Source of the DNA: Paramacrobiotus metropolitanus
Lineage: Eukaryota > Tardigrada > Eutardigrada > Parachela > Macrobiotidae
Length of the DNA: 64,000 bases
Assembly (NCBI RefSeq): GCF_019649055.1
Contig: NW_026570222.1
Span: 1,302,001 to 1,366,000, forward strand
Direction of reading: 5' to 3'
Below are positions 36,021 through 50,933 of the stretch, in pieces; position 1 is the stretch's first letter; the number at the start of each line of letters is the position of its first letter. Position numbers and translations under genes: made by a program. The notes below the pieces were generated by a model. The model was not told where the DNA came from. It was given only the letters and a program-made list of their open reading frames with translations, and did not search any database.

Positions 36021-38463
36021 ATGATGGAGTTTCAGTTGTCGGTGCGTATCGCTGGGAAAGAATCGCTTGACGTCCGCATCGCGAACAGCGCCACAGTAAG
36101 AGACCTGAAAAGGGTTATTTTCCAACAAGCGCCATACTTCAATAAGGAAACTAACGGTGGCGACCAGAACGGAGCAGCTAACGATATTATTATCACGTTT
36201 GCTGGCGAAGTTTTGGCGGACGACAGCGTTTTGAAGGTACGCGGTTTGTCACTTTTGTCTTGTGAGAAAGTATTTTTACTCTCTGATCAACAAACGCATT
36301 GCGATACACATTTATGATTAGGACACATCGCTTCGTGATTGCACAATTCTTCATGCTGTCCCATGTCGAAATCCAGCACTGTGCACGGATCAAGCATGTA
36401 TCAACGAGGATGCCTCGGGAAAGAGCGATTTAATTCCAGTGGAACAGGCTAGGAAATTTAACTGTAAGAATTTCGCACTAGAATAACAGATGCATTTCGC
36501 ATTATGCTTTCCATTTTGACAGTATAATATTATAGTACTTTCCAGTTTGTGTTCTTCTGCTCCTTACAGGCACCTTTTATGGATATTGCAAGGACGTTTG
36601 CGCAGCATTGGTGCCAGCTTTGCTGCGCTTTTCGTGTAGCTTTTGCGATTCAACAAACATCGTAATAAAAACGGTTGGTATGTCGTGCGAAATACGAATA
36701 TTGTGCAGCCTAGTTACATTTTTGGTTTGGACGTTAGCATTTTTGTCGAAAATTCAGTCCAAAAATTTTTCAGAATAATTCATTAAATAAGAATTTTTTA
36801 ACCTTGTGAATAATTGCATTTGTTGTTATCATTCTGCAGTGGTCCGCAAATGTCTGTTTTATCCTAGTGTGTATTTACAGGCAACAGTCTGTCAGGAATG
36901 GGACCGCATATGTTCCCGACAAGTGGCATTACCGGCTCACTGTTATGGAAGATGTGGAGGGGCATCGGCTGTAGGTGTAGTTGTGCAAAAAATGAACAGT
37001 TCTTTCCGGTGGAATGCACAGGGATAATTACTCGTTTGCTTGCTTGCAGAATTTATTTTTTAAATGTGCGGCACATCCAAGTAGGAGTGATTTTGACCAA
37101 ATTGTTTACCTGCGTCAAGTTTTGTTGAATGAACACGACATCCCGTGTGTGACATGCGAATCTGTCAGGTGAGCGTTAAAATGCCGTAGCTGCCGTATAA
37201 ATACAGATGGTAATTTCGACCTGATACGCGTACTCGTACAATATACCCTTTTTGAGTTTTGGCGGTTTAATTTGGGGCTTTGCTGTTTTTTTTTCGTATG
37301 GGAAAAAAGGGTGAAAGCGGTTTGGAACTGATTCTGGTTTTCGCGTATGCAGTAGTGGTTGAATTTTTGCAGTTAAGTTGCTGTTTACTGTTGATTGTGT
37401 TTCAGTTCGCTCGTGGTGGATTTTCTCTGTGACCCGACTCATGTTCTGTGTCTGGACTGTTTTGTCCAGTATGGCTCTATTCTCGTCACAGAACGGAGAT
37501 TTTATTGGCAAGAACAGACGGGTTGTGTCATTCCTTGTCCGGTTGGCTGTCGCCATGGATTTATCCACGATCCGCATCACTTCTACTTACTTGGTAGAAA
37601 GCTGGTAAGCAGTTTCGAGAGATTTCGAGTGGGATGGATTAAAACCGTCTTGTTGCTAGTACGAGAAGTTTAAAGATTTTGCGGCGGAAGAGCGTTTTGT
37701 TAGAGAAGGCGGGATATTCTGCTCGGAAGTGGCGTGCAACACTGCATTTGTGGATTTAGCCGACAGCGTTTTCGCGTCCTGTCCGAAGGGTGTAAGACAC
37801 TATCTCCGTTAGATTTGCTGTTTTCTGTAAAAAAATTTGGTTTAGATACTTTTAACGTTAATGTACATATTTGCAAAAATTACATTGCTGTGAGTTTGAT
37901 CTTCTTGTGCATTGCAGCATAGATACTGCCGGACTTGTCGAGATAAAATTCACAGTGGAGGTTGCGATGAGCCTGTTATCTGGACGAAAGGAATTCTATC
38001 GGTTAGTAACTTAGTAATGATAATAATCGCGAGTTACTTCAGTTTTTTGGTTAGGTTGGCGCAAAAGCACTTTTTCCTTCGTTGTGTGAATGAAAGAATA
38101 TGTTGTTGTTCGACACAGTGAATAATTGCGTAGATTAATACGTATTACTTATATGATTGCACATTTTACCACTTGAGTTATTGGCTCCTTTGAATTCAGG
38201 TTAGTTATAAGTTGTAACTGACAACATTGAGGATGGGTGCTTTTTACGTTCAGACCTTTGCCTCGCAAGATCCAAGCCGAACAGATATCAGATCTCGCTT
38301 AACGATCGCCAACACGACCAAATCTTGTCCTGGATGTCATACACCAGTGGAACGGAATGGTGGTTGCATGCATATTACATGTACTCGGTGTCGGAAAGAA
38401 TTTTGCTGGATTTGTTTGGCTGAGTGGAATATTAACTGCATGAGTCGGCATTGGTTCGGATGA
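36021..38463 (+). CDS. PRKN: parkin, RBR E3 ubiquitin ligase
   Basis: Exons: 36021-36236, 36322-36463, 36570-36673, 36881-36970, 37050-37168, 37406-37604, 37660-37791, 37918-38001, 38254-38463; 1296 nt, 431 residues (human 465). Domain order is UBL (1-86; [20 protein letters not shown]), a short linker, RING0 ([10 protein letters not shown]), RING1 ([15 protein letters not shown]), IBR (FCSEVAC, YCRTC) and RING2 ([20 protein letters not shown]). The catalytic Cys corresponds to the NGGCMH cysteine. The end, CMSRHWFG, matches the parkin C-terminus. Parkin works with PINK1 in mitochondrial quality control. The residue aligned with the PINK1 target Ser65 is Thr in the UBL. One IBR zinc position appears to be His (CPKGHRYC). 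The donors after exons 3 and 8 (GTTGGT, GTTAGT) are weak, but phases hold. Confidence 0.95.
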
Positions 38464-38666
38464 GAATACGCCAATATACACGTGTGCCCATCGAAAGTTG
38501 CGTTGGCGAAAAGATTTTTGGGTTAATTGTAAGTTATAACAGATAACGTTTTTTGGAGTGCAATGTTGTGTTTGTTGTCAGCTAGATTTCCCTAGTACTA
38601 TTCGGGACGAGCTATTTATATGTACATCGCAAACATGAGAATTTTATGGTGTCCTTGCTGAATAAT

Positions 38667-38736
38667 ATGAAAAACCTGAAGATGAGGTTGTCGGTTTGCA
38701 TTCTTATTTTGATTACGGCTTTCAGTTCGCCTTCAG
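38667..38736 (+). CDS. possible signal-peptide first exon (weak)
   Basis: ATG at 38667 opens MKNLKMRLSVCILILITAFS, a textbook positively charged start plus hydrophobic core, and the frame runs into a GTAGAG donor at 38737. Frames downstream near 39120-39250 and 39440-39520 are open, but none joins in phase without a stop. The segment also lies in what may be the parkin 3' UTR. It may be the start of a small secreted protein or chance. Confidence 0.2.
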
Positions 38737-38742
38737 GTAGAG

Positions 38743-38748
38743 AATAAA
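38743..38748 (+). promoter_or_regulatory. candidate polyadenylation signal for parkin
   Basis: AATAAA, 280 bp past the parkin stop. No other copy lies closer. Position is plausible for a short 3' UTR, but unverified. Confidence 0.35.
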
Positions 38749-40445
38749 GAGAGAACTGGATTTTGAAACACGAAGATATCGATTTAACGGTACTTCTCTT
38801 GCATAAAGGACGCGATCAGCACCATTCGATAAATAAGTAGACAATATTTTAGTATGCCTTAAAGATGCATTTTTGCAAAAAAAAAAGAGTTTCCGGAGCG
38901 TAGAGAAGTTTCTTCATGTACTTAATTATTTCGTATGTATTGAATTATTAATATAGAAATCTGTAATATATGAATTATGTCAACTTTCTGTATTGCGCTT
39001 TCTTATTAATAATGTAAATAGAGTTTAGCATAAAAACCACACAGTGCAAAGTCTTTTACCCTGAAACGATATCAAGATTTTGAAGTCATTGTATCAATTC
39101 GTATGATAATAGTACTTAATAGGTCAATCAGAGGCGATGAAAATCAGATCCAATTAGTACGCACTGCGCAGTATGATGCAAGCCGGTTTACCGACGGTGG
39201 AAAATTTAAGAAATCAAACCAGCCTGTGACAATCGGCAAAACGTTTCCATATCAGGCAAGCTAAAGTAAGTATTTAAATATACGGTACATGAATAAAGTT
39301 AGTTGGTTATAAATGTGACCGTATTTTAAATTCAAGAATTTATTTGCTGCTTGGTACCGGGAATGCGGTCATTCAAGTTAATCAACGTTAAAAGCTTAGA
39401 ATAATGCCTAATTTTGTGGTAAGTATTTTCTGTTTACAGGTACTGAATGTTCAGTATACAAAATATGCTGTATTTTTCGTTCCGCCACAAATGCCATTTT
39501 CCATTTCTTAAGCTTCAACACTGGCGTCAGCATTTCAGTCTTGCAGAATGCAGATTACCAAATCGAAGAAGCGTCCAACAAGCATGCAAAAGCATAATCA
39601 AGTTCTCCTCGTGGTACGCTCAGCTGCAGCAAGAAACGATTATGATCAGGAAGGCATCATGTCACCCATCGGGTGAGCAGTTAAAAAACTTATCTGAAGT
39701 ATCAGACGTTTTTTCAAAAACACCAACCGGCATGACTGCACCTTCCATCATATGTCATAGTTGCTGTGCTATTCAAAGGTTCAGTAGAATGGTCACTTCT
39801 ATACTGTATCACAATCCACATCGACGCAATGTGAAACAAATAAAACCACAACTTACCAGTTAGGACTATATGCGATCAGCGGATTAACATCTGGTTTGTC
39901 GGGAAGACGACAATGCATGAATACCACTAATATTGTATTGTTATTACTAATACGAGCTAATGGCAGCCTGCGTGAGCACTTGTCACTGTGTGAAATCTAT
40001 TTAAGCGTTCGTTGTCGTTAACTGCCTCTGTTTTTGTCTACCTGATCCAGAATCCTTTGCTCTTCATCGTCATATTTTTTTATCTAGGGCAGATGCAGAT
40101 GCGTACCGTTAACTTGGCAGCAAATTACTGGGACGGCGAGATTGTTCTTTGTTTTAGGAGAGGCTTATGCATTATTGGCTGGCAGCCAAAAGCCGACTTC
40201 TGTTAGTGGTTTTTAGCCGGCTTTTGTTATGCAGTACATAGCCTGCTGTACATATGCAGACTGTCTACATACCAAATTTCTGTAGTTAGTAAATACCAAA
40301 ACACCGGCTGAAGACGAAGAGCATCCATCCATCGGATAATTTTCTTACGTTTAGTTATGCGTTTTCTAAATTTTTACATTAATTCGTTTTCTCATTCCCT
40401 TCGCTGCTGTTCAGTATTGTCTGGATCCACGTGATTAGCGCTTCC

Positions 40446-42414
40446 ATGTTTAACATCATGGCAACGTTACGGTTCGTTATTGTTACCGTGCCATTACTGA
40501 TATTATTACTGGAGACAGAGTTTTCCGCCTCAGTTCCTTTACGGCGGTCGATTCCGGAAGATTCGAAGAATCTGCACAATTTTTCCATCAATCTCCTTTT
40601 CGGCGTAGGTTGGAGAGATTCACCTGGCGCTGTCCAGCCGAACCAAACGATACATTTTGATATTAGGCTTTTGGGAATTCATCCTCAATTGTCCTGCACA
40701 GTTGTTGCTGCAAAAGGAGCACTCGTCTACTGGGAAAAGGATGGTCAACGTTTCCAAGACAGAAGCGGACGGTCAGAATTCATAGTGATTTTAAGTGAAC
40801 GATAATTATTGCGAACTATTTTTTGGAATAATTTTTTTTGACAATATCCGATCGCAGCAATTGTGGGAATAATGTATGAGCACTGTATGGATACTTGAAC
40901 AAAATAACTAGTAAGTACAATACCTTAGACTTCATAGTTTAGGGTAGTACGAGTATATTAAATTCTATCATGATTTTATATTGTACATATGCACGGCACT
41001 TTTATGGTTACTGCAAAACCAACAACAGGCTACTTCCGGTGCACTTACGTTTCTTGTTTGCCCAGTGCAGCACGTTACGGTGGCGGTTTAACGTTAGAAT
41101 ACTGTAATTAATCGTTTTGACAGTGTAGCTGATGTACCAATTAACTTTACAGAATTTACGTGGTAGAGACCAAACCAGATGCAGAGTCGGAAGGTGAAGG
41201 TTCTTTCACGGTCAAATTGGACTTTTACGATTTTCGGCCAGAAGATGCGGGAAAATATCGATGCGTTGTGGATTCCACTCCTGGAAAAGGCAACCGCCCT
41301 TTACGCCGCAGTTCACCGGTATACTTTACAGCGGTCGTACCCGATGATAGAACTCAGCCTCGGGACCTGCGGGTTAGAAACAGTTATCGAACTGAAGGCA
41401 CTGCGAAATTTCTTTGGGATCGACCAGCAACCGGAGGTGTTATGGGTTATGTAGTGTGTCTTATGACCGTTGATACCCCGGTCAGCTGCCGCGAAAAAAC
41501 ATCCTACATGCACGAAAAACCAGAGCGGGAATGGTTGCTGAAAGGTATGTTGTACCGAAATTTCGGTACTTACACTTGCTTCTGTTTATGTTGAGAACTA
41601 CTCTGTGGAGTCCGTACTCCCAAATTATCAGCTGCGTTTTTTGGATAATATACTTCTAGTGAATTTGCAATGGCCCAGAAATTCATCGTCCTGTATTCAA
41701 AAGCACTCTTTCGTGCATTCTTAATTTTTTATGCAGGTTTGAAACCAAGGGCACAGTATATGGTTGACGTAGTGGCTATTGTAAAAGGAGACGAAGACAA
41801 AGGAGAATGGGGGAAGCACACAAATATTACTTTTAGAACCTTCGGTAAGGTTTATGAGGAAGTAAACTGTTACTCTGGTAATGAGTATTGCGCTGTTGGT
41901 AACGAGTTTATAACTTTCGTGGTGTGCCTTTTTCTGTTAGCATTGCGGTGTACAAGTATTAGCTCCCCTTTTCGTAGATGCTAACCAAATTGACCCTTCC
42001 GCCCCCGAAGAATTTGAGCGTGACGATGAGTTTAACGTTCCGGTGAACAGACCTTTAGAAAAACTTCGCCTGCTGACGACTCCTGAATTTATGAAGACTT
42101 TTGCCAGTTCAACATCGTTGCCATCAGCGGTTACCGCGCCTGCTGACCGTGTTGATTACATGCAGTTGCTGATGATCTGTGTGCCATGCCTCGTCGTTTT
42201 TTTTATTTTGTTGATAATCATTATACTGCTGGTGATGCGACACAATCACAGGAAACATCGCCGCATTCCACAGGACAACGATGGACGCGTTTCTCGTGTT
42301 CGCGTGGAAGAATCCCAAGTTGAACTTCGGGCCGTGCCCAATGCATATGCGGCATATCCCGTCACAACTGCTGGATTGTACCCGGATTTATCACCAAGCG
42401 CACCTTCTGCATAA
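40446..42414 (+). CDS. single-pass membrane protein with Ig and FN3-like domains
   Basis: Four exons: 40446-40771, 41153-41544, 41737-41844, 41978-42414; 1263 nt, 420 residues. There is a signal peptide (LRFVIVTVPLLILLL, about residues 8-22; a second Met at residue 5 could be the start). An Ig domain spans about 55-160, with Cys84, Trp96 and Cys146 in the DxGxYxC motif DAGKYRC. A fibronectin-III-like domain follows (PRDLRVRNSYRTEGTAKFLW, RAQYMVDVVAIVKG, about 165-272). The transmembrane helix is about 339-362, followed by a 58-residue basic then Pro-rich tail ending SPSAPSA. This is a type I cell-surface adhesion or receptor-like protein. I do not recognise the orthologue. The exon 1 donor (GTCAGA) is non-standard and was chosen because it joins both halves of the Ig fold in frame. 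Confidence 0.75.
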
Positions 42415-43212
42415 TCGGCATGGACCGCATGGCCAAAATGGCATGATGACATTATCTTTGTCCTTACGCTTTTTAGTGTATCTAGGAGAGCAGTGTAATT
42501 AATTTTGTAATTAAGTGAATGACCAAAGATATGCTCACTCGCACAGTTAGTAGTACTTAGTACCATTTCCACGCTCGGAATGTTTTTAGGATGAATACCA
42601 AAACAGTGTGTGCAGGTATTGTAAGTTGTTGGCGATGACCTTTGTTGCGGTTTGACGTTACGGTGCTGTTCTTAAATTTGGTAATTACTGTTATTTACCA
42701 GAGCTTGTTGTTGATTTGGTAATTACTGATATTTACCAGAGTTTGTTTAAATCTGAAGTAAATAACCTTGATTAATATTGAGAAGAAGAATTGTTTTTAG
42801 CATGCTTCGCCTGCCGATATTTTTTCTTTCACTTCATTCATTACCTTTACGGTCGATGGTTTCTGCGTACGGACGGATACTAATAATCGTCACTGCATTT
42901 TCTTGAAGATGTAACCAATATAGCAAGAAGCGTACGGAGGAAAACAACAAAAACCGGACGCGGAGCAATTTAGTTTGAATTTTAAACTTGTGTGAGGTAC
43001 GACCAGTAACACAAATCCATTTAAAGCAAATCCCAAGGCAAAAATCGCAAATGGTTATACTTCGACAATGTCTTTTACAGATGCTGTTGGCAGAGTTAAT
43101 TGCCTTGACGTATCAAGCTTCCAAAAAGTTATTTATAGCAGTTTAACGTAGAGAGCTTCAATAATAGAATTAACAAAGAAACTCAGAAATAAATTAAAAC
43201 ACTAAGAGTCGA
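42415..43212. other. intergenic, convergent 3' ends
   Basis: Lies between the Ig/FN3 gene (+) and adenosine kinase 1 (-), which converge here. A direct repeat TTGGTAATTACTGTTATTTA / TTGGTAATTACTGATATTTA occurs at about 42679 and 42716. Nothing coding is visible. Confidence 0.5.
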
Positions 43213-45479
<2,267 letters not shown>

Positions 45480-47131
45480 TATGAATGTTATTCGCAAGTC
45501 AGGAGCAGTGAGCAATACTAACAGTAATACTTTCGAGGACTCCGTCCAACAATCCGCTTCTAAATTAAGCAATGATCAATACTTCAGAAGTACTGTACTG
45601 AATTCTGACGCCAGTCTAGAACAGACGTTACAGGCCGACACAGTGCATGGCCTGATAAACCTGCCGGCAAGCAAGGAAACGAAAATGGTAAAACGAGAAA
45701 GCCCAAATTTAACACAACTACAGTACTATTAGATCGCCATAGACACTGTAACTGTACAGTCAGTAGTATCCGTTTCCCATTTAAAACTAGTAAATACCGT
45801 AGAATGCTATCAGCTGAACCTTGGGGCAACCACATGATAAGCGACCAGATTCTCGAAACTTGATCTAATGCTTCCGGCAAACTGCGATGTAGCGTCACTG
45901 CGTCACCAGGCATTATTCATTCAACGAAAAACTATCAGATAACAAATATAGAAGTATAATAAAATGGCTACCTTTAAAAATCCATTTGCTTCGAGATTTT
46001 GTATAATAAATAATAAATAATAAACGGTAGCAAAAGATTATGATTATTAATTAAGTATTTCAAATTAAGTTTTGAGTGTAGTAGGTTGTTAACTAATGTA
46101 AGTAAGGTTTCTTGTAATTACTTATCTTGTTATGCAACTACGTTGTGTATGTAAATAATGTAATAACTTTATTCAGTACGATATTTTTACAAATTCCTGC
46201 GCCTACTTTTAAGTATACTATTGTGTTTTGTGTTTTTTTGTAAATCCGCAGAAACATATAAAACAGTTGAAAACACAATCTGCCTGATCGTTTGCATCCT
46301 TTACCGGTTTCGCATAGTGTCAGCTGGAAACTGATGCACTTTGATTAAGCAATTCTTGCACTTAAACTTAAACGAAGCACGCTCGAGCAACTTTTGTTAC
46401 TGTAACTGGACTTGAATGGGTTTACTGATTACTGCATTACTTCATACAGATCTGTAGGTACATTACGTAGGATCAGCCGTAGTTTATCACTAATGAGTCT
46501 TATCAGTTACTTGATATTCTGCTAATTACCATTCTACGTACTGTACCTGTAGACTGCAATTTATGCTCTAGTACGCAGCTGTTGTTTGACACAGCTGATT
46601 GTCGTGACGCAAAGGTTCTTGCTCAGAAAAACATGCCAACATCTTTTGTGGAAAGCTTGAATTGATATGCTTTCATTAAACAAACACCGATATCAGCGAA
46701 ACGTGTAACTTTTTCGTTAATACTTGGTAATGGTTTAATGGTTTAATAGGGATTCAGCTGTTCCCAAACGCAGGACCGGATGTAAAAACCGACGTTCAAA
46801 ACCCGGACTGCGTGACTGAGAGTATGTGCTAAAATAAGCGCTTCTGACAGATAACGATGCTCTTCCTTGAATTGTGGAATACAGAAATACTCGTATCTAT
46901 TATGTACTTGGAATACTCGTATGTTAAAGATTATTGTGAATTTCACACAGTGGATGGTACATAACAGTATACAACACCGCTGTTTAATTTATTACTTGTA
47001 TCATTTGCATGTATCTTCATGCGGAAATTGCTAGTATTTATATTAATCATTGCTGTTTATACAGCTGATATGCATGTTAGAGGGTTAATTGTTGTGCTAA
47101 ATTGCAGACGGTTGGTCTCTTCGAAGCCGAG
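45480..47131. other. shared upstream region of the two adenosine kinase genes
   Basis: A 1.65-kb region between two divergently transcribed paralogues, so it should contain both promoters. AT-rich, with a small AATAATAAATAATAAA run near 46006-46022. The open frames at 45481-45732 and 45584-45913 are opposite-strand shadows of each other and show no domain. Confidence 0.5.
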
Positions 47132-48830
47132 ATGGATCTGAACAGGTCTCCGAAAGCACCGCACGACGGAAAACAGTTGGTTAAAATTAAGTTTAATGAA
47201 TGTTACGTTATCCACTCGCAAGTCAGCATATCAAAACCTTTTGTTTCAAGGATAGTTTAACAAGTTATTTGTTATCTAGGGTTGGGGTTACGCCAAAATC
47301 ACTTTTGGGAATCGGCAATGCACTTTTAGACATTACGGCTGACGTGAATGAAGATTTCCTCACTGAAAACGGCATCAAAACGGATCAGGCCATTCGAGGT
47401 GATCCTGCGCATTTTTACACTTTGTAGGTACCTCTTATATACTTCGTACTCGTATAATCATGTTTGGCCAAAACTCGTCATCCTATTGTATTTGTAACAA
47501 ACATTAGTAGTAAATTAAACCTTCTTTTACTTACTTACAAAACATTATTTTATCAGGTTGAAATCGGTCAAAGATCGCTTCCCCACCAGACAATCTGCCG
47601 GCGGATGCTGTTTGAATGTGCTTCGCACGGTGCAATGGATCTTGGGAAAAGATGGGATCTGCACCTTTATGGGATCCATCGGCAACGACGAGAGCGGGGA
47701 ATTTTTACTGGAAGCCGCCAAGAAGAGCGGGGTACGAATGGCCTGTCAGGTTATCGAGGGAAGTCCAACAGGTGCCTGTGTTGTCCTAATTACCGGCAAT
47801 CAGCGATCCATGTGCAGTTATGGCGGTGCCAGTCGCGAATTCAGTTTTTCCAAATTTTTGGAAGATACCAGTCAACGCCTGTTCCGTGCATCATCTTTTA
47901 TCTACATTTCGGTAATCAACTTCCTCTGTTGACGAGCAGTAAATAAGTACTTTTGTCATCGTTCTTTACGTTTTAATCATATCCGGGCACGCGGTGCTCA
48001 CATTTTTTATACTTCTATCCCTTAGATTAGTTTAGGTTATTTATCTCGTTTGTTTTTCTTGAAGCGATGTTCAACAGTCGCTAATGAGGTGCACTTTTTC
48101 CAGGGATTTTTTCTGACAGTTTGCGCGCGAACAGCGCGCAGTGTTGCTGTTCACGCACAAGAAGCCGGAAAGCAGTTGATACTAGACTTGGGTGCGCCCC
48201 GAGTGTGCTGGCAGCAAACCGATACCATTCGTGCGCTTCTTCCCTTTGTGGATGTTTTAGTCGGTAATGATACTGAAATCACTGCTCTTGGTCAAGCCTT
48301 GAATATGATGGTAAGAATGACAATACCGGTACATTGTGGATCTTGTGATTGTGTTAAGTATTTTTTTGCTTTTACTACTAAAAATCTTTCAATGTATATT
48401 GTCATATTAAAAATTTTTGATAACAAATATGACAATATCCAATCTTGAACAAATTTCAACCAAATTGTACTGTATATTTATGTCTGTGTTAATGATATTG
48501 CAGAAAACGGATGTCTGTGACATATGTACCTCCATTGTCAAACTTCCTAAAATTCGAAGTGTGCAATCCCGAATTGTGGTGATGACACGCGGTCCCGCGT
48601 CTGTGCTGGTAGCCACGGCGGATGGATGTTCTTTCTATCCTATAATTACAGTTCCTGCAGAACATGTCGTTGATGTTAGCGGAGCCGGTGACGCATTTCT
48701 TGGTGGATTCTTGTCCCAATATATTCAAGATATGCCGGTGGATAAATGTGTGACGATGGGATTGCATGCTGCAAGCGTAGTTGTACAGCAAAGTGGTTGC
48801 ACATTTCCGACAAACGCTCCTGCACTTTGA
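47132..48830 (+). CDS. ADK: adenosine kinase, paralogue 2
   Basis: Exons: 47132-47190, 47280-47423, 47557-47911, 48104-48310, 48504-48830; 1092 nt, 363 residues. Landmarks: LLGIGNALLDITADV, SAGGCCLNVLRTVQW, GSIGNDESGEFL, PTGACVVLITGNQRS, GFFLTVCARTARS, PFVDVLVGNDTEITAL, and the PfkB signature SGAGDAFLGGFLSQY with the catalytic Asp. It is clearly homologous to the neighbouring minus-strand copy but strongly diverged. Two intron positions are shared (before GFFLTV and before KTD). The copy on the minus strand has an extra intron after GTHR that this one lacks. The exon 1 donor (GTTTAA) is weak, so the first 20 residues are less certain. It is probably an active kinase, since key motifs are intact; a shifted substrate preference is possible but not shown. 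Confidence 0.92.
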
Positions 48831-49073
48831 ATAGGGAGTCTGATTGACGATCCTTAGTGACTTAGTCCTATAAATACTATAGTGGCCGTCTAATTGACTG
48901 CCTCTTGCATTTTTTTGATAGAGAAATTGTGATACAATTGACTTCCTGGCCATTTCTCGTGTTTCGGTTTAATTTATACGAGCCTTACGAACTTAAATTG
49001 GTTAACTTATTTAATTAAATGTAAATGAGGGCAAAAACAAATAACGAACTGGGATAACAATCCATGACGCTGT

Positions 49074-49079
49074 TTTATT
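49074..49079 (-). promoter_or_regulatory. polyadenylation signal for RPS16
   Basis: AATAAA on the minus strand, 84 bp beyond the RPS16 stop codon, the expected place for a short ribosomal-protein 3' UTR. Confidence 0.6.
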
Positions 49080-49162
49080 GTTTCACGCCGAACGTCGCCC
49101 AGTATAAATGTTCATATCATTCAGGATGGAAAAATTAGCAGAGAACATACATCGAAAAGAAT

Positions 49163-50120
<958 letters not shown>

Positions 50121-50933
50121 TTTTTGATATTACCTAACCAAAGCCAGAACAGAACGATATGAGAACTAATCCCAGAGAAACAGCAATCTGGAATCGCTTG
50201 AGTGAAATTTGGTCCTAGCCAGAAAGTCGTCTACAATACGATGCTGTTCGGCGTATGCTACTATGCGCTACGGATAAGTATGCGCATGGAGTTTAACAGG
50301 TGACTGCTTGTCACGTGACTTCTACGGTTTGGTAGCTGGTTTTATTTGTCACGTGGACGAAGCGGTGGTGCCATCTATAAAGAGGATATAAAATTGATGT
50401 CTTATTTCCTCCGCTGGACCACTGGATAACTGCTACAAAATTAACAACCGTGTCAAAATGGAAACTGAATTTAAATCATTACGTTTTCCACTAGGGTAGG
50501 TATTAGGTAACCGTAAGTATTTTCAGTTAATATTTAGGTATTATGTATCAGAAATTTAAAACTGAAAATGGGTGACTGGATCCGGTCTGAGACGGTTAGC
50601 ACTTCCGTTTCCGATAGCAGTCGACGTAAGCAACACTGCGCCTGGCCACTGCAACCCCGTGTGGGCAGCTTTCCGACAGCCTTTGATTTCGTTTTTGTGT
50701 TTTGGAGACCCTGCTTATTTTGAGCTTTTCTTTTTCGTTTTATTTAAAATTTGGAGTTTTTACCTAGGGTCTCAGTCCTGTCTATCATAATTCCCATGTT
50801 CTTTGTGAATCAACGCTATCGTCGTTGCAGACTGCTATATCTGTCTAGTGTCTACTGATTTCTTTATCCAGTCTTTGGAGAGCTGATTTCCGGATAACTG
50901 GTTGTACGTGTCACTACGTTTGGATCTCGACGA
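50121..50933. other. shared upstream region of RPS16 and ORC3
   Basis: An 813-bp gap between divergent genes. No open frame with domain content. It should hold the RPS16 promoter near 50150-50300 and the ORC3 promoter nearer 50900; I see no clear TATA box. Confidence 0.45.

Larger units (their letters stand above)
38464..40445. other. intergenic between parkin and the Ig/FN3 gene
   Basis: Contains a possible parkin polyadenylation signal and an isolated signal-peptide-like exon (both listed). The plus frame at 39447-39863 follows an acceptor-like TTTACAG but has no recognisable domain and no partner exon I could join. I cannot support a gene here. Confidence 0.45.

Noticed and set aside
39447-39863. 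138-codon plus-strand frame after a TTTACAG acceptor
   Set aside because: No domain, no conserved motif and no exon to join; not enough to call a gene.
41020-41110. Possible extra Ig exon (frame containing YFRCTYVSC) between exons 1 and 2 of the Ig/FN3 gene
   Set aside because: Exon 1 joins directly to exon 2 to make a complete Ig fold with two Cys and Trp; the extra piece has no proper donor in phase.
48489-48953. 154-codon minus-strand frame
   Set aside because: Antisense to the last exon of adenosine kinase 2; no independent evidence.
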